From Bacillus atrophaeus (GTDB taxonomy: Bacteria > Bacillota > Bacilli > Bacillales > Bacillaceae), in the NCBI RefSeq assembly GCF_001584335.1, contig NZ_LSBB01000018.1, positions 62,001 through 126,000 of the forward strand: 64,000 nt of DNA. The letters run 5' to 3'. Shown here one piece after another: positions 1 to 9,565 of the stretch; position 1 is the stretch's first letter, and the number at the start of each line of letters is the position of its first letter. The position numbers were made by a program, and so were the translations under genes. Below the pieces are notes generated by a model that searched no databases, had not been told where the DNA came from, and saw only the letters and a program-made list of their open reading frames with translations.

Positions 1-153
1 ACGCTGTGCTTTTTTTGCAAACGTCATTAGGCAGAGAACGTGAACCTGCGTTAAAGGATTGAGCGGGAACATTTCATATGTTCCAACTAGGGTGGCACCA
101 CGGGTATAACTCTCGTCCCTACTATACATGTATAGTAGAGGCGGGAGTTTTTT
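1..153 (+). promoter_or_regulatory. T-box leader of hisS-aspS (5' part missing)
   Basis: The conserved T-box sequence AGGGTGGCACCACGGG lies at 89-104. It is followed at about 109-152 by a GC-rich hairpin with a T tract, which is the expected terminator. The element sits directly upstream of hisS, as in B. subtilis. T-box leaders sense uncharged tRNA and let transcription continue when the cognate tRNA is not aminoacylated. The specifier loop would lie upstream and is cut off by the window edge, so the tRNA sensed cannot be read here. Confidence 0.88.
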
Positions 154-214
154 GATTTCATCATTTTAAACATACGGTATCTTTATTAAAGGAACTTAAC
201 AAGGAGGGCTACAT

Positions 215-1489
215 ATGGCATATAACATTCCAAGAGGAACACAGGATATTCTGCCGGGTGAATCAGACCGGTGGCAGTACGTTGAACAAATAATGAGGGA
301 CACATGCCGCACATATCAGTATAAAGAAATCCGCACGCCGATTTTTGAACATACCGAGCTGTTTGCAAGAGGGGTCGGAGAATCCACTGACATTGTACAA
401 AAAGAAATGTATACCTTTCAGGACCGAAAAGGAAGAAGCCTGACGCTTCGTCCGGAGGGAACAGCGGCGGCGGTTCGCGCATTTACTGAAAATAAATTAT
501 TTGCAAATCCCGTACAGCCGACAAAGCTGTATTATGTCGGTCCGATGTTTCGCTACGAACGTCCGCAGACGGGGCGCTTTCGTCAGTTTTATCAATTCGG
601 AATCGAAGCGATCGGTTCCAAGGATCCTGCGATTGACGCTGAAGTCATAGCGCTTGCGATGAGTATATATCAAAGAGCGGGCCTAAAGAATGTTAAGCTT
701 GTACTTAACAGCCTTGGTGATAAAGAAAGCCGGACTAGTTACAGAGAAGCTCTGGTCAAACACTTTGAACCGCGCATTGATGAATTCTGTTCCGATTGCC
801 AATCACGGCTGCACACGAATCCGCTCAGAATTTTAGATTGTAAGAAAGACAGAGATCATGAACTGATGAAGACTGCGCCGTCTATTCTTGAATATTTAAA
901 CGAAGAATCAAAAGCATATTTCCAAAAAGTCCAGCAGTATGTAACCGAATTAGGCATTCCGTTTGAAATCGACCCTAATCTTGTGAGGGGGCTTGATTAC
1001 TATAACCATACTGCATTTGAAATTATGAGCAATGCGGAAGGATTTGGCGCGATCACAACGCTTGCCGGCGGCGGACGTTATGACGGCTTGGTTGAGCAAA
1101 TCGGAGGCCCTGAAGCTCCGGGGATCGGTTTTGCCATGAGTATTGAACGCTTGCTTGCGGCCATTGATGCGGAAAAGACAGAACTTCCTGTCAGCCAGGC
1201 TATTGATTGCTACATCGTCACGCTTGGAGAAAAAGCGAAGGATTATTCCGTCTCTCTTGTGTACAAACTGAGAGAAGCAGGTATTTCAAGTGAAATTGAT
1301 TACGAAAATAAGAAAATGAAAGGCCAATTTAAAACGGCGGACCGTCTGAACGCGCGATTCATTGCGATTTTGGGAGAAGATGAGCTTGCTCAAAATCGAA
1401 TCAATGTAAAGGATGCGAAGACCGGGGAACAGCTGGAAGTGGCTCTTGATGAATTGATACGTTTTATGAAAGCTAACCAACTGGGGTAA
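215..1489 (+). CDS. hisS: Histidyl-tRNA synthetase
   Basis: Class II aminoacyl-tRNA synthetase that charges tRNA-His with histidine in the cytoplasm. The 424-residue length is normal. Class II motif 2 ([18 protein letters not shown]) is near residues 112-129. The HisRS-specific motif RGLDYY is near 257-262, followed by GGGRYDGL near 288-295. The C-terminal part is the anticodon-binding domain. The ATG is preceded by an AAGGAGGG ribosome binding site. aspS starts 14 bases after the stop, so the two form an operon behind the T-box leader. Confidence 0.97.
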   Translation: MAYNIPRGTQDILPGESDRWQYVEQIMRDTCRTYQYKEIRTPIFEHTELFARGVGESTDIVQKEMYTFQDRKGRSLTLRPEGTAAAVRAFTENKLFANPVQPTKLYYVGPMFRYERPQTGRFRQFYQFGIEAIGSKDPAIDAEVIALAMSIYQRAGLKNVKLVLNSLGDKESRTSYREALVKHFEPRIDEFCSDCQSRLHTNPLRILDCKKDRDHELMKTAPSILEYLNEESKAYFQKVQQYVTELGIPFEIDPNLVRGLDYYNHTAFEIMSNAEGFGAITTLAGGGRYDGLVEQIGGPEAPGIGFAMSIERLLAAIDAEKTELPVSQAIDCYIVTLGEKAKDYSVSLVYKLREAGISSEIDYENKKMKGQFKTADRLNARFIAILGEDELAQNRINVKDAKTGEQLEVALDELIRFMKANQLG

Positions 1490-1503
1490 AGGAGAGGAAC
1501 GCT

Positions 1504-3282
1504 TTGTTTGGAAGAACATTTTACTGTGGTGACATCACTGAAAAAGCAATAGGCGAAACCGTTAAACTTAAAGGATGGGTGCAAAAAAGACGTGATCTCG
1601 GCGGCTTGATCTTTATAGATTTGCGTGACCGTTCAGGGATTGTTCAAGTGGTATTTAATCCTGACGCCTCAAAAGAAGCTCTGGAAATAGCCGAAGGAAT
1701 CCGTAACGAATACGTTCTTGATATACAAGGGACCGTAGTAGCGCGTGAAGAAGGTACGGTTAACAAGAATTTAAAAACAGGAGCCATAGAAATTCACGCT
1801 GACGAGGTGGCTGTGCTAAGCGCAGCTAAGACGCCGCCTTTTGCCATCTCTGACCAAGCGGATGAGGTTTCTGAAGACGTCCGCTTAAAGCACCGTTATT
1901 TGGACCTCCGCCGGCCGGCGATGTTTAATACGCTGCAAATGCGCCATAATGTGACGAAAGCGGTACGCCATTTCTTAGACGAAAATGGTTTTCTCGATAT
2001 TGAAACACCGATTTTAACAAAAAGCTCACCTGAAGGAGCCCGTGATTATTTAGTGCCGAGCCGCGTGCATGAGGGTGAATTTTACGCGCTTCCTCAGTCG
2101 CCTCAGCTTTTCAAACAGCTGCTGATGGTTTCAGGGGTAGACCGCTATTATCAAATCGCCCGCTGTTTCCGTGATGAAGATTTACGTGCGGACCGCCAGC
2201 CTGAGTTTACGCAGATTGATATTGAAATGTCCTTCATGAGCCAAGAGGAGATCATGGCTTTGGCAGAGGATATGATGGCGAAGGTCATGCGTGAGACAAA
2301 AGGGGTAGAAGTATCTCTTCCGCTGCCTCGAATGACTTATGAAGATGCCATGAATCTATACGGCTCCGACAAACCGGATACCCGTTTTGCCATGCTTTTG
2401 ACTGATGTGTCTGATATTGTGAAAGATACAGAATTTAAGGTATTCTCCTCCGCAGTTGCAAACGGAGGCGTTGTCAAAGCAATCAATGTGAAGGGTGCTG
2501 CGGCAGACTATTCAAGAAAAGATATTGACGCTCTCGGCGCTTTTGCTGCGAACTACGGAGCTAAGGGCCTTGCCTGGGTTAAAGTCGAGCAGGAAGGCGT
2601 AAAAGGGCCGATCGCGAAATTCTTTGATGAAGAAAAGCAGGCTAAGCTGATTAAATCGCTCGATGCAAACGATGGAGACCTTCTCCTGTTCGGAGCAGAC
2701 CAATTTGAAGTTGTCGCTCAATCGCTTGGCGCACTTCGATTGAAGCTTGGGAAAGAGCGCGGCCTTATTGATGAAAGTCTCTTTAATTTCTTATGGGTGA
2801 TTGACTGGCCGCTGCTCGAGCATGACTCGGAAGAAGGCCGTTTTTATGCCGCACACCATCCATTTACAATGCCGGTGCGTGAGGATCTTGACCTCGTTGA
2901 TACCGCTCCGGAAAACATGAAGGCGCAAGCCTATGACCTTGTCTTGAATGGTTATGAGCTTGGCGGCGGATCAATCCGTATTTTTGAAAAAGAGATTCAG
3001 GAAAAAATGTTTAAGCTTTTAGGCTTCACAAAAGAGGAAGCCCATGAGCAATTTGGATACTTGATGGAAGCTTTTGAATTTGGCGCGCCGCCGCATGGCG
3101 GTATCGCACTGGGGCTTGACCGTTTGGTGATGCTGCTTGCCGGCCGCACGAATTTAAGAGACACTATCGCGTTTCCGAAAACTGCAAGTGCGAGCTGTCT
3201 GATGACAGATGCGCCGGGAGAAGTGAGCGAGGCGCAGCTTGACGAACTGCATCTTGCGGTGAATAGAAAAGTGAAGAATTGA
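1504..3282 (+). CDS. aspS: Aspartyl-tRNA synthetase
   Basis: Class II synthetase charging tRNA-Asp. It has 592 residues, the bacterial type length, with an N-terminal OB-fold anticodon-binding domain (about 1-105), the catalytic core, and the inserted GAD-type domain typical of bacterial AspRS. Motif 2 ([18 protein letters not shown]) is near 221-238 and motif 3 ([13 protein letters not shown]) near 531-543. The start is TTG, chosen because AAAGGAGAGG lies just upstream and the N-terminus matches the family. It is cotranscribed with hisS. Confidence 0.97.
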   Translation: MFGRTFYCGDITEKAIGETVKLKGWVQKRRDLGGLIFIDLRDRSGIVQVVFNPDASKEALEIAEGIRNEYVLDIQGTVVAREEGTVNKNLKTGAIEIHADEVAVLSAAKTPPFAISDQADEVSEDVRLKHRYLDLRRPAMFNTLQMRHNVTKAVRHFLDENGFLDIETPILTKSSPEGARDYLVPSRVHEGEFYALPQSPQLFKQLLMVSGVDRYYQIARCFRDEDLRADRQPEFTQIDIEMSFMSQEEIMALAEDMMAKVMRETKGVEVSLPLPRMTYEDAMNLYGSDKPDTRFAMLLTDVSDIVKDTEFKVFSSAVANGGVVKAINVKGAAADYSRKDIDALGAFAANYGAKGLAWVKVEQEGVKGPIAKFFDEEKQAKLIKSLDANDGDLLLFGADQFEVVAQSLGALRLKLGKERGLIDESLFNFLWVIDWPLLEHDSEEGRFYAAHHPFTMPVREDLDLVDTAPENMKAQAYDLVLNGYELGGGSIRIFEKEIQEKMFKLLGFTKEEAHEQFGYLMEAFEFGAPPHGGIALGLDRLVMLLAGRTNLRDTIAFPKTASASCLMTDAPGEVSEAQLDELHLAVNRKVKN

Positions 3283-3307
3283 ATATGCAAATTGCATCTC
3301 TCGATTC

Positions 3308-3336
3308 TTGAAAATCAAAAACGCCTGTGATATGAT
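3308..3336 (+). promoter_or_regulatory. Promoter of 6S-1 RNA
   Basis: TTGAAA at 3308-3313 and TATGAT at 3331-3336 are separated by 17 bases, a good sigma-A promoter. It lies 7-17 bases ahead of the 6S RNA 5' end. Confidence 0.75.
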
Positions 3337-3342
3337 TTTTAC

Positions 3343-3550
3343 AAGTTAAATAAAGTCCTGATGTGTTAGTTGTACACCTAGTTTTGACCGAACATTTTTT
3401 TGATTTGGGAGCCCGTATTTTTAAATGGCGTGCATGCCTCTTTTCATTCGATAAAGAGGACTTACAAGATTTAGAAAAGGGCACCCACCTGCTGAGAGCG
3501 GGTTCAAAACAAAGGAAAGCGGCAACGGCACAATTGGGACTTTATTTTTT
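3343..3550 (+). ncRNA. bsrA: 6S-1 RNA (BsrA)
   Basis: The stretch between aspS and tcdA is the 6S-1 RNA locus of the B. subtilis group. The ends pair (AAAGTCC near 3352 with GGACTTT near 3537-3543), giving the long closing stem. The internal part has the large central bubble expected of a 6S RNA, which mimics an open promoter and binds sigma-A RNA polymerase in stationary phase. The sequence agrees with B. subtilis bsrA as I remember it. The exact ends are approximate: the mature 5' end is probably near 3353 after trimming of a short precursor leader. Confidence 0.88.
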
Positions 3551-3619
3551 GTGCGCTAAAAAAACGGCTGTATCAGCCATTGAGATATGAAATCAGAATA
3601 CGAATGTGGAGTGAGTTTC

Positions 3620-4384
3620 TTGTTACACCAGTTTTCTCGTAATGAATTAGCTATCGGAAAAGAGGGGCTCGAGACGCTCAAAAACAGCACCGTGGCTGTA
3701 TTGGGAGTCGGAGGCGTCGGATCTTTCGCAGCGGAGGCTCTTGCGCGTTCAGGAGTGGGCCGCATTCTTCTCGTAGATAAAGATGATGTAGACATTACAA
3801 ACGTAAACCGCCAGCTTCATGCGCTGCTGTCAACTGTCGGCCAGCCGAAAACGGATTTGATGAAAGCGCGGATTGCCGATATCAATCCCGATTGTGAGGT
3901 TATCGCTTTAAAAATGTTCTACACGGAAGAAACCTATGAACAATTTTTTGACTATCATCTTGACTATGTTATTGACGCATCAGACACGATTCATTATAAA
4001 ATTCACTTAATTAAAGAATGCCTGAAAAGAGACATTCCTTTAATCTCCAGTATGGGCGCGGCGAATAAAACAGACCCGACGCGCTTTCAAATCGCTGATA
4101 TTTCCAAAACACATACGGACCCTATCGCAAAAGTTATCCGAACAAGGCTTCGTAAAGAAGGCATTAAAAAAGGTGTCCAAGTGATTTTTTCTGATGAAAG
4201 TCCGATTGTCATCCGTGAAGACGTCAGAAAAGAAGTAGGGAATGACAACGCGGACATCCGCAAAGCGAAAATGCCGCCGTCTTCCAATGCATTCGTGCCG
4301 TCGGTTGCCGGTTTAATTATGGGCGGGCACGTTGTGATGGATCTCCTGAAAGATATTCAAATCACAAGAGTAAAAGACAAATAA
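3620..4384 (+). CDS. tcdA: tRNA threonylcarbamoyladenosine dehydratase (TcdA, YrvM)
   Basis: E1/ThiF-like adenylating enzyme that dehydrates t6A37 in tRNA to cyclic t6A. The Rossmann nucleotide-binding motif VLGVGGVGSFAAEALARSG lies near residues 27-45, followed by the acidic VDKDDVD strand and the NVNRQ motif, all typical of this superfamily. The frame is open from an ATG at 3587. The TTG at 3620 is preferred because GTGGAGTGA lies just upstream and the resulting 254-residue protein begins like B. subtilis YrvM. It is monocistronic, between 6S RNA and a terminator. Confidence 0.9.
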   Translation: MLHQFSRNELAIGKEGLETLKNSTVAVLGVGGVGSFAAEALARSGVGRILLVDKDDVDITNVNRQLHALLSTVGQPKTDLMKARIADINPDCEVIALKMFYTEETYEQFFDYHLDYVIDASDTIHYKIHLIKECLKRDIPLISSMGAANKTDPTRFQIADISKTHTDPIAKVIRTRLRKEGIKKGVQVIFSDESPIVIREDVRKEVGNDNADIRKAKMPPSSNAFVPSVAGLIMGGHVVMDLLKDIQITRVKDK

Positions 4385-4396
4385 AAAGAATCGGTG

Positions 4397-4432
4397 AAAA
4401 GAGGCTGGATATATTCCGGCCTCTTTTATGCG
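4397..4432 (+). terminator. Terminator after tcdA
   Basis: AAAAGAGGCTGG and TTCCGGCCTCTTTT form a strong hairpin (4397-4428) ending in a T-rich stretch, 12 bases after the tcdA stop. Between here and the rarA terminator (4433-4585) I see no convincing gene. Confidence 0.8.
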
Positions 4433-4585
4433 TTTGGGGTCTTTTTGCGGTTCACTTCTCAATGATCAATTAAATAAATCCGCCATTGACCCGGATGGTT
4501 TGGCGGAAAAACTTCAATTAAGGTTCGGGTGCAAACAATGATTGTCAAGCAGGTGTGGTGCCCGAGCGGAAAGGACCAAAAACGG

Positions 4586-4619
4586 CACAAAAAAACAAGG
4601 ACACAATGTTAGTCCTTGT
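4586..4619 (-). terminator. Terminator of rarA overlapping its stop codon
   Basis: ACAAGGAC (4595-4602) pairs with GTCCTTGT (4612-4619). Read on the minus strand the hairpin is followed by a run of T. It includes the rarA stop codon at 4609-4611. Confidence 0.75.
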
Positions 4620-5892
4620 CTGCTATTTTTTTTGTTTCAATTAGCTTATCGTATACTTGTTTTAAAGCGGATTCGAATTTCCCCGTCTGCTTTGGTTTGT
4701 AATATTGCTTGTTCTTTAAAGGATCGGGCAAGTACTGCTGTTCAACCCAGCCGTTATCATAGTCGTGCGGATATTTGTAACCGATTCCCCGGCCCAGCTC
4801 TTCTGCTCCTTTGTAATGAGCGTCCTTCAGATGCTTCGGAACATCGCCGATTTTTCCCGCTCTGATGTCTGCGATGGCTGCTTCGACGGCGAGCACAGCG
4901 GAATTAGATTTCGGTGACAGACATAACTCGATCACCGCGTTGGCAAGCGGAATGCGTGCTTCAGGGAAGCCGATTCTCTCAGCCGTCTGGACGGCATGAA
5001 GCACTCTTGGCCCTGCTTGGGGGCTTGACAGCCCGATATCTTCATAGGCGATGACGAGCAGCCGTCTTGCGATGCTTTCTAAGTCGCCTGCTTCAATTAA
5101 TCTTGCCAAGTAGTGCAGGGCAGCATTTGCATCAGAGCCGCGGATTGATTTTTGAAAGGCGGACAGCACATCGTAATGAGCGTCGCCATCTTTATCGTGG
5201 GCAAAGCTTTTTTTCTGAAGGCATTCTTCAGCAGTTGCTAACGATATGTGAATCGTTCCGTCCGAGGATTCCTTTGTTGATAATACGGCGAGTTCAAGCG
5301 CATTTAAAGCGGAACGGACGTCTCCTCCGCATCCATGGGCGAAATGGTCCATTGCCTGGTCATCAACCGACACATTGTAGGAACCAAGTCCGTGATGTTC
5401 ATCCTGAAGCGCCCTTTCCATTGCTTGTTTAATCAGTTCAGGTGTTAAAGGCTCAAGCTCGAAAATTTGTGTCCGGCTTCTGATCGCCGGGTTAATGGCA
5501 TGATAGGGGTTGGCCGTTGTTGCTCCGATTAAGATAATCATGCCGTTTTCTAAATAAGGCAGCAGAAAATCCTGCTTGCCTTTATCAAGCCTGTGAACTT
5601 CATCTAGAATCAAAATGACCTGTCCTGACATTTTTGCTTCCTGGGCTACAATTTCCATATCTTTTTTATTGTTTATGACAGCATTCAGCTTGCGGAACGC
5701 AATACTTGTGGAACCTGCGATTGCCGTTGCAATCGAGGTTTTTCCGATGCCGGGCGGTCCGTATAAAATCATGGATGACAAATGCTTCGCCTGAACCATT
5801 CTGCCGATAATTTTATCTTTTCCGACCAGATGCTGCTGACCGATAATATCTTCTATTTTCGTCGGACGCATCCGAAACGCCAAAGGCTTCAT
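4609..5892 (-). CDS. rarA: Replication-associated recombination protein A (MgsA family AAA+ ATPase)
   Basis: Clamp-loader-like AAA+ ATPase acting at stalled replication forks, YrvN in B. subtilis. Walker A GPPGIGKT is at about residues 45-52 and the Walker B box LILDEVH at about 94-100. The C-terminal half is the family tetramerisation domain. There are three consecutive ATG codons (5898, 5895, 5892). The last is chosen because it leaves proper spacing from AAGGAGAG; the others add one or two methionines. Transcribed alone, opposite to cymR. Confidence 0.93.
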   Translation of the reverse strand: MKPLAFRMRPTKIEDIIGQQHLVGKDKIIGRMVQAKHLSSMILYGPPGIGKTSIATAIAGSTSIAFRKLNAVINNKKDMEIVAQEAKMSGQVILILDEVHRLDKGKQDFLLPYLENGMIILIGATTANPYHAINPAIRSRTQIFELEPLTPELIKQAMERALQDEHHGLGSYNVSVDDQAMDHFAHGCGGDVRSALNALELAVLSTKESSDGTIHISLATAEECLQKKSFAHDKDGDAHYDVLSAFQKSIRGSDANAALHYLARLIEAGDLESIARRLLVIAYEDIGLSSPQAGPRVLHAVQTAERIGFPEARIPLANAVIELCLSPKSNSAVLAVEAAIADIRAGKIGDVPKHLKDAHYKGAEELGRGIGYKYPHDYDNGWVEQQYLPDPLKNKQYYKPKQTGKFESALKQVYDKLIETKKIADKD

Positions 5893-5993
5893 CATCATCT
5901 CTCCTTACATAATAACAGGGTAACGGAAAACGAAGGAGAAGAAAAGGGGGCGGCTCTGCCTTACGTGCGTTCAATGAAAATTCCTTTTCGTTA

Positions 5994-6002
5994 TGTTATA
6001 AT
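5994..6002 (+). promoter_or_regulatory. Probable extended -10 promoter of cymR-iscS-mnmA
   Basis: TGT followed by TATAAT (5997-6002) forms an extended -10 about 90 bases before the cymR start. The -35 region is weak. It lies in the divergent rarA/cymR intergenic region. Confidence 0.5.
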
Positions 6003-6094
6003 AACAGTTGGTCTATAAGATACTAAACGGATAATTCATATAAAAATACCAATATAAATTGTAAAATCCAGAAAAAAAAACAGAGGTGTTAGAG

Positions 6095-6511
6095 TTGAAA
6101 ATATCGACTAAAGGAAGATACGGACTCACCATTATGATTGAGCTCGCCAAAAAGCACGGTGACGGCCCGACCTCATTAAAAACCATAGCCCAGACAAATA
6201 ACCTGTCAGAGCACTACCTTGAGCAGCTTGTATCTCCGCTCAGAAACGCCGGTCTTGTGAAAAGCATCAGAGGCGCGTACGGCGGTTATGTATTAGGCAG
6301 CGAGCCTGAGACGATTACAGCCGGTGATATTATCCGCGTGTTAGAAGGGCCTATCAGCCCCGTTGAGGTGCTTGAAGATGAGGAGCCCGCTAAACGCGAA
6401 CTGTGGATCCGCATCAGAGACGCCGTGAAAGAAGTTTTAGACAGTACAACATTAGAGGACCTTGCCAGTTATACAGACGGAGAGCAAGAAGCCTATATGT
6501 TCTATATTTAA
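6095..6511 (+). CDS. cymR: Rrf2-family cysteine metabolism repressor CymR
   Basis: Winged-helix regulator of 138 residues. In B. subtilis CymR represses sulfur-uptake and cysteine genes in complex with CysK. The N-terminal HTH (about residues 1-60) contains the LSEHYLEQLVSPLRNAGLV recognition region. There are no cysteines at all, so this is not an Fe-S cluster Rrf2 protein of the IscR/NsrR type. The TTG at 6095 is favoured over GTG 6086 because CAGAGGTG lies six bases before it. It leads the cymR-iscS-mnmA gene string with an 18-base gap to iscS. Confidence 0.93.
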   Translation: MKISTKGRYGLTIMIELAKKHGDGPTSLKTIAQTNNLSEHYLEQLVSPLRNAGLVKSIRGAYGGYVLGSEPETITAGDIIRVLEGPISPVEVLEDEEPAKRELWIRIRDAVKEVLDSTTLEDLASYTDGEQEAYMFYI

Positions 6512-6529
6512 ATCAGAGGTGTACACATT

Positions 6530-7669
6530 ATGGAACGGATTTATTTAGACCATGCCGCGACCTCGCCGATGGATGAGCGTGTGCTGGAAAAAATGGTGCC
6601 GCATTTCACCGGAAGTTTCGGCAATCCATCCAGCATTCATTCTTTTGGAAGAGAAACGCGAAAATGGGTGGATGAAGCGAGATCGCAAATTGCGGATCAA
6701 ATCGGGGCCGCAGAACAGGAAATCATCTTTACGAGCGGCGGCACAGAGGCTGATAATTTGGCGATACTCGGAAGCGCTCTGGCCAGACGGGATCTCGGAA
6801 AACATATCATCACCACAAAAGTAGAACATCATGCTGTGCTTCACACATGTGAAAAACTGGAACAAGACGGTTTTGAAGTGACCTATCTTGATGTCGGCTC
6901 AAACGGCCGCGTCAGTGCAAATCAGGTGAAAGATGCGCTGCGTGATGATACAATCCTAGTGACAGTGATGTATGGAAATAATGAGGTCGGCACTGTACAG
7001 CCGATTGCTGAGATAGGCGAATTGCTGAACGGCCATCAGGCTTATTTTCATACCGATGCTGTACAAGCGTTCGGTTTTCTTCCGATTGATGTGAAAAACA
7101 GCCATATTGACCTGCTGTCTGTTTCTGGGCATAAGCTAAACGGACCCAAAGGGACAGGCTTTTTATATGCAAATAAAGATGTGAAGCTCTCTCCGCTGCT
7201 GTTTGGAGGCGAGCAGGAAAGAAAACGCCGCGCCGGAACGGAAAATGTTCCGGGAATTGTGGGGTTGAAGGAAGCTGTCGTCCTCTCGGGCGAGGAACGG
7301 GAAGAGAAAACAGCCATGTACCGGACATTTAAAGAGATCATGATCGATACTCTGACAAAGGCCGGAGTTAAGGCCGAGGTCAATGGAGATCGTGAGCACA
7401 GTCTGCCGCACATATTGAACCTTTACTTCCCGCACGTATCGGTTGAAGCGCTGCTGGTGAATCTTGATATGGCGGGCATTGCCGTTTCAAGCGGGTCTGC
7501 GTGTACGGCCGGATCGGTTTTGCCGTCTCATGTTCTGACTGCTATGTTTGGGGAGGATAGTGACCGGCTGACCTCTTCTATTCGAATCAGCTTCGGGCTC
7601 GGCAATACGGCTGAACAAGTCAAAACCGCTGCCGAACAGACGGCCGCTATAGTTAAACGCCTGACGTAA
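6530..7669 (+). CDS. iscS: Cysteine desulfurase (YrvO), sulfur donor for MnmA
   Basis: PLP enzyme of the NifS/IscS class V aminotransferase family that removes sulfur from cysteine as a persulfide. The PLP lysine is in SVSGHKLNGPKG (about Lys201) and the persulfide cysteine in SSGSACTAGS (about Cys325). Length 379 residues is typical. YrvO is known in B. subtilis as the dedicated partner of the tRNA thiolase MnmA, and mnmA follows directly, so a sulfur relay for 2-thiouridine is the likely role here. Confidence 0.94.
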   Translation: MERIYLDHAATSPMDERVLEKMVPHFTGSFGNPSSIHSFGRETRKWVDEARSQIADQIGAAEQEIIFTSGGTEADNLAILGSALARRDLGKHIITTKVEHHAVLHTCEKLEQDGFEVTYLDVGSNGRVSANQVKDALRDDTILVTVMYGNNEVGTVQPIAEIGELLNGHQAYFHTDAVQAFGFLPIDVKNSHIDLLSVSGHKLNGPKGTGFLYANKDVKLSPLLFGGEQERKRRAGTENVPGIVGLKEAVVLSGEEREEKTAMYRTFKEIMIDTLTKAGVKAEVNGDREHSLPHILNLYFPHVSVEALLVNLDMAGIAVSSGSACTAGSVLPSHVLTAMFGEDSDRLTSSIRISFGLGNTAEQVKTAAEQTAAIVKRLT

Positions 7670-7699
7670 TAAGGCGGAATCAGTTTCTTAATGGAGTGA

Positions 7700-8821
<1,122 letters not shown>

Positions 8822-8833
8822 AAACAATTCTTA

Positions 8834-8863
8834 AAAACCTCAACATGTGAGTTGAGGTTTTTT
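8834..8863 (+). terminator. Terminator after mnmA
   Basis: AAAACCTCAAC and GTTGAGGTTTT form a perfect 11-base-pair stem with loop ATGTGA, followed by TT, 13 bases after the mnmA stop. Confidence 0.88.
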
Positions 8864-8881
8864 AGCGAAAGGAAGATATTG

Positions 8882-9532
8882 ATGGATTATAACCAAACGG
8901 GTATAGAGGCGATGCAGGAAGGCGATTTTGAAAAAGCGGCCGAAGCTTTTACGAAAGCGATTGAAGAAAATAAAGAAGACCCGATTCCTTATATCAATTT
9001 TGCGAATTTGCTTTCGTCTGTCAATGAGTTAGAACGCGCTATGGCATTTTATGAAAAAGCGCTTGAATTGGACAGTGAAGCGGCAACCGCTTACTATGGA
9101 GCAGGAAATGTATATGTCCTGAAAGAATCCTATAAAGAAGCCAAAGATATGTTTGAAAAAGCGCTGCAAGCCGGCATGGAAAACGGAGATTTATTTTATA
9201 TGCTCGGCACGGTTCTTGTGAAGCTTGAACAGCCGAAGCTTGCTTTGCCGTATTTGCAGAGGGCTGTCGAGTTAAATGAGGACGACGATGAGGCGCGCTT
9301 TCAATTTGGAATGTGCCTTGCCAATGAAGAAATGCTCGACGAAGCGCTCAGCCAGTTCACTATTGTCACTGAACATGATCCCGGGCACGCTGATGCTTTT
9401 TATAATGCAGGTGTAGCTTATGCTTATAAAGAAAACAGGGAAAAAGCGCTTGAAATGCTTGATCGCGCGCTCGAGGTTCAGCCGGATCATATGCTTGCGC
9501 TTCATGCAAAGCAGCTCATCACACAATCATAA
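8882..9532 (+). CDS. yrrB: TPR-repeat protein YrrB
   Basis: A 216-residue protein made almost entirely of about six tetratricopeptide repeats (34-residue units with the W/Y-G-A-Y-A-F-A-P pattern, for example AFYEKALELDSEAATAYYGA). It is soluble, with no signal peptide. The role in B. subtilis is not established; protein-protein scaffolding is the general TPR function. The frame is open further upstream into the mnmA terminator, but ATG 8882 has AAAGGAAG at the right spacing. It is followed by recD2. Confidence 0.85.
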   Translation: MDYNQTGIEAMQEGDFEKAAEAFTKAIEENKEDPIPYINFANLLSSVNELERAMAFYEKALELDSEAATAYYGAGNVYVLKESYKEAKDMFEKALQAGMENGDLFYMLGTVLVKLEQPKLALPYLQRAVELNEDDDEARFQFGMCLANEEMLDEALSQFTIVTEHDPGHADAFYNAGVAYAYKENREKALEMLDRALEVQPDHMLALHAKQLITQS

Positions 9533-9565
9533 CATGCAGGGAAAGCACAGGAGGAGGGAAGGCTC

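Noticed and set aside
4542-4608. tRNA-like stretch GGTGCCCGAGCGG
   Set aside because: No acceptor stem, anticodon arm or T arm can be formed around it; it is a chance resemblance.
6912-7435. Several long antisense ORFs in iscS
   Set aside because: Codon-structure shadows of a conserved enzyme gene; no ribosome binding sites and no recognisable motifs.
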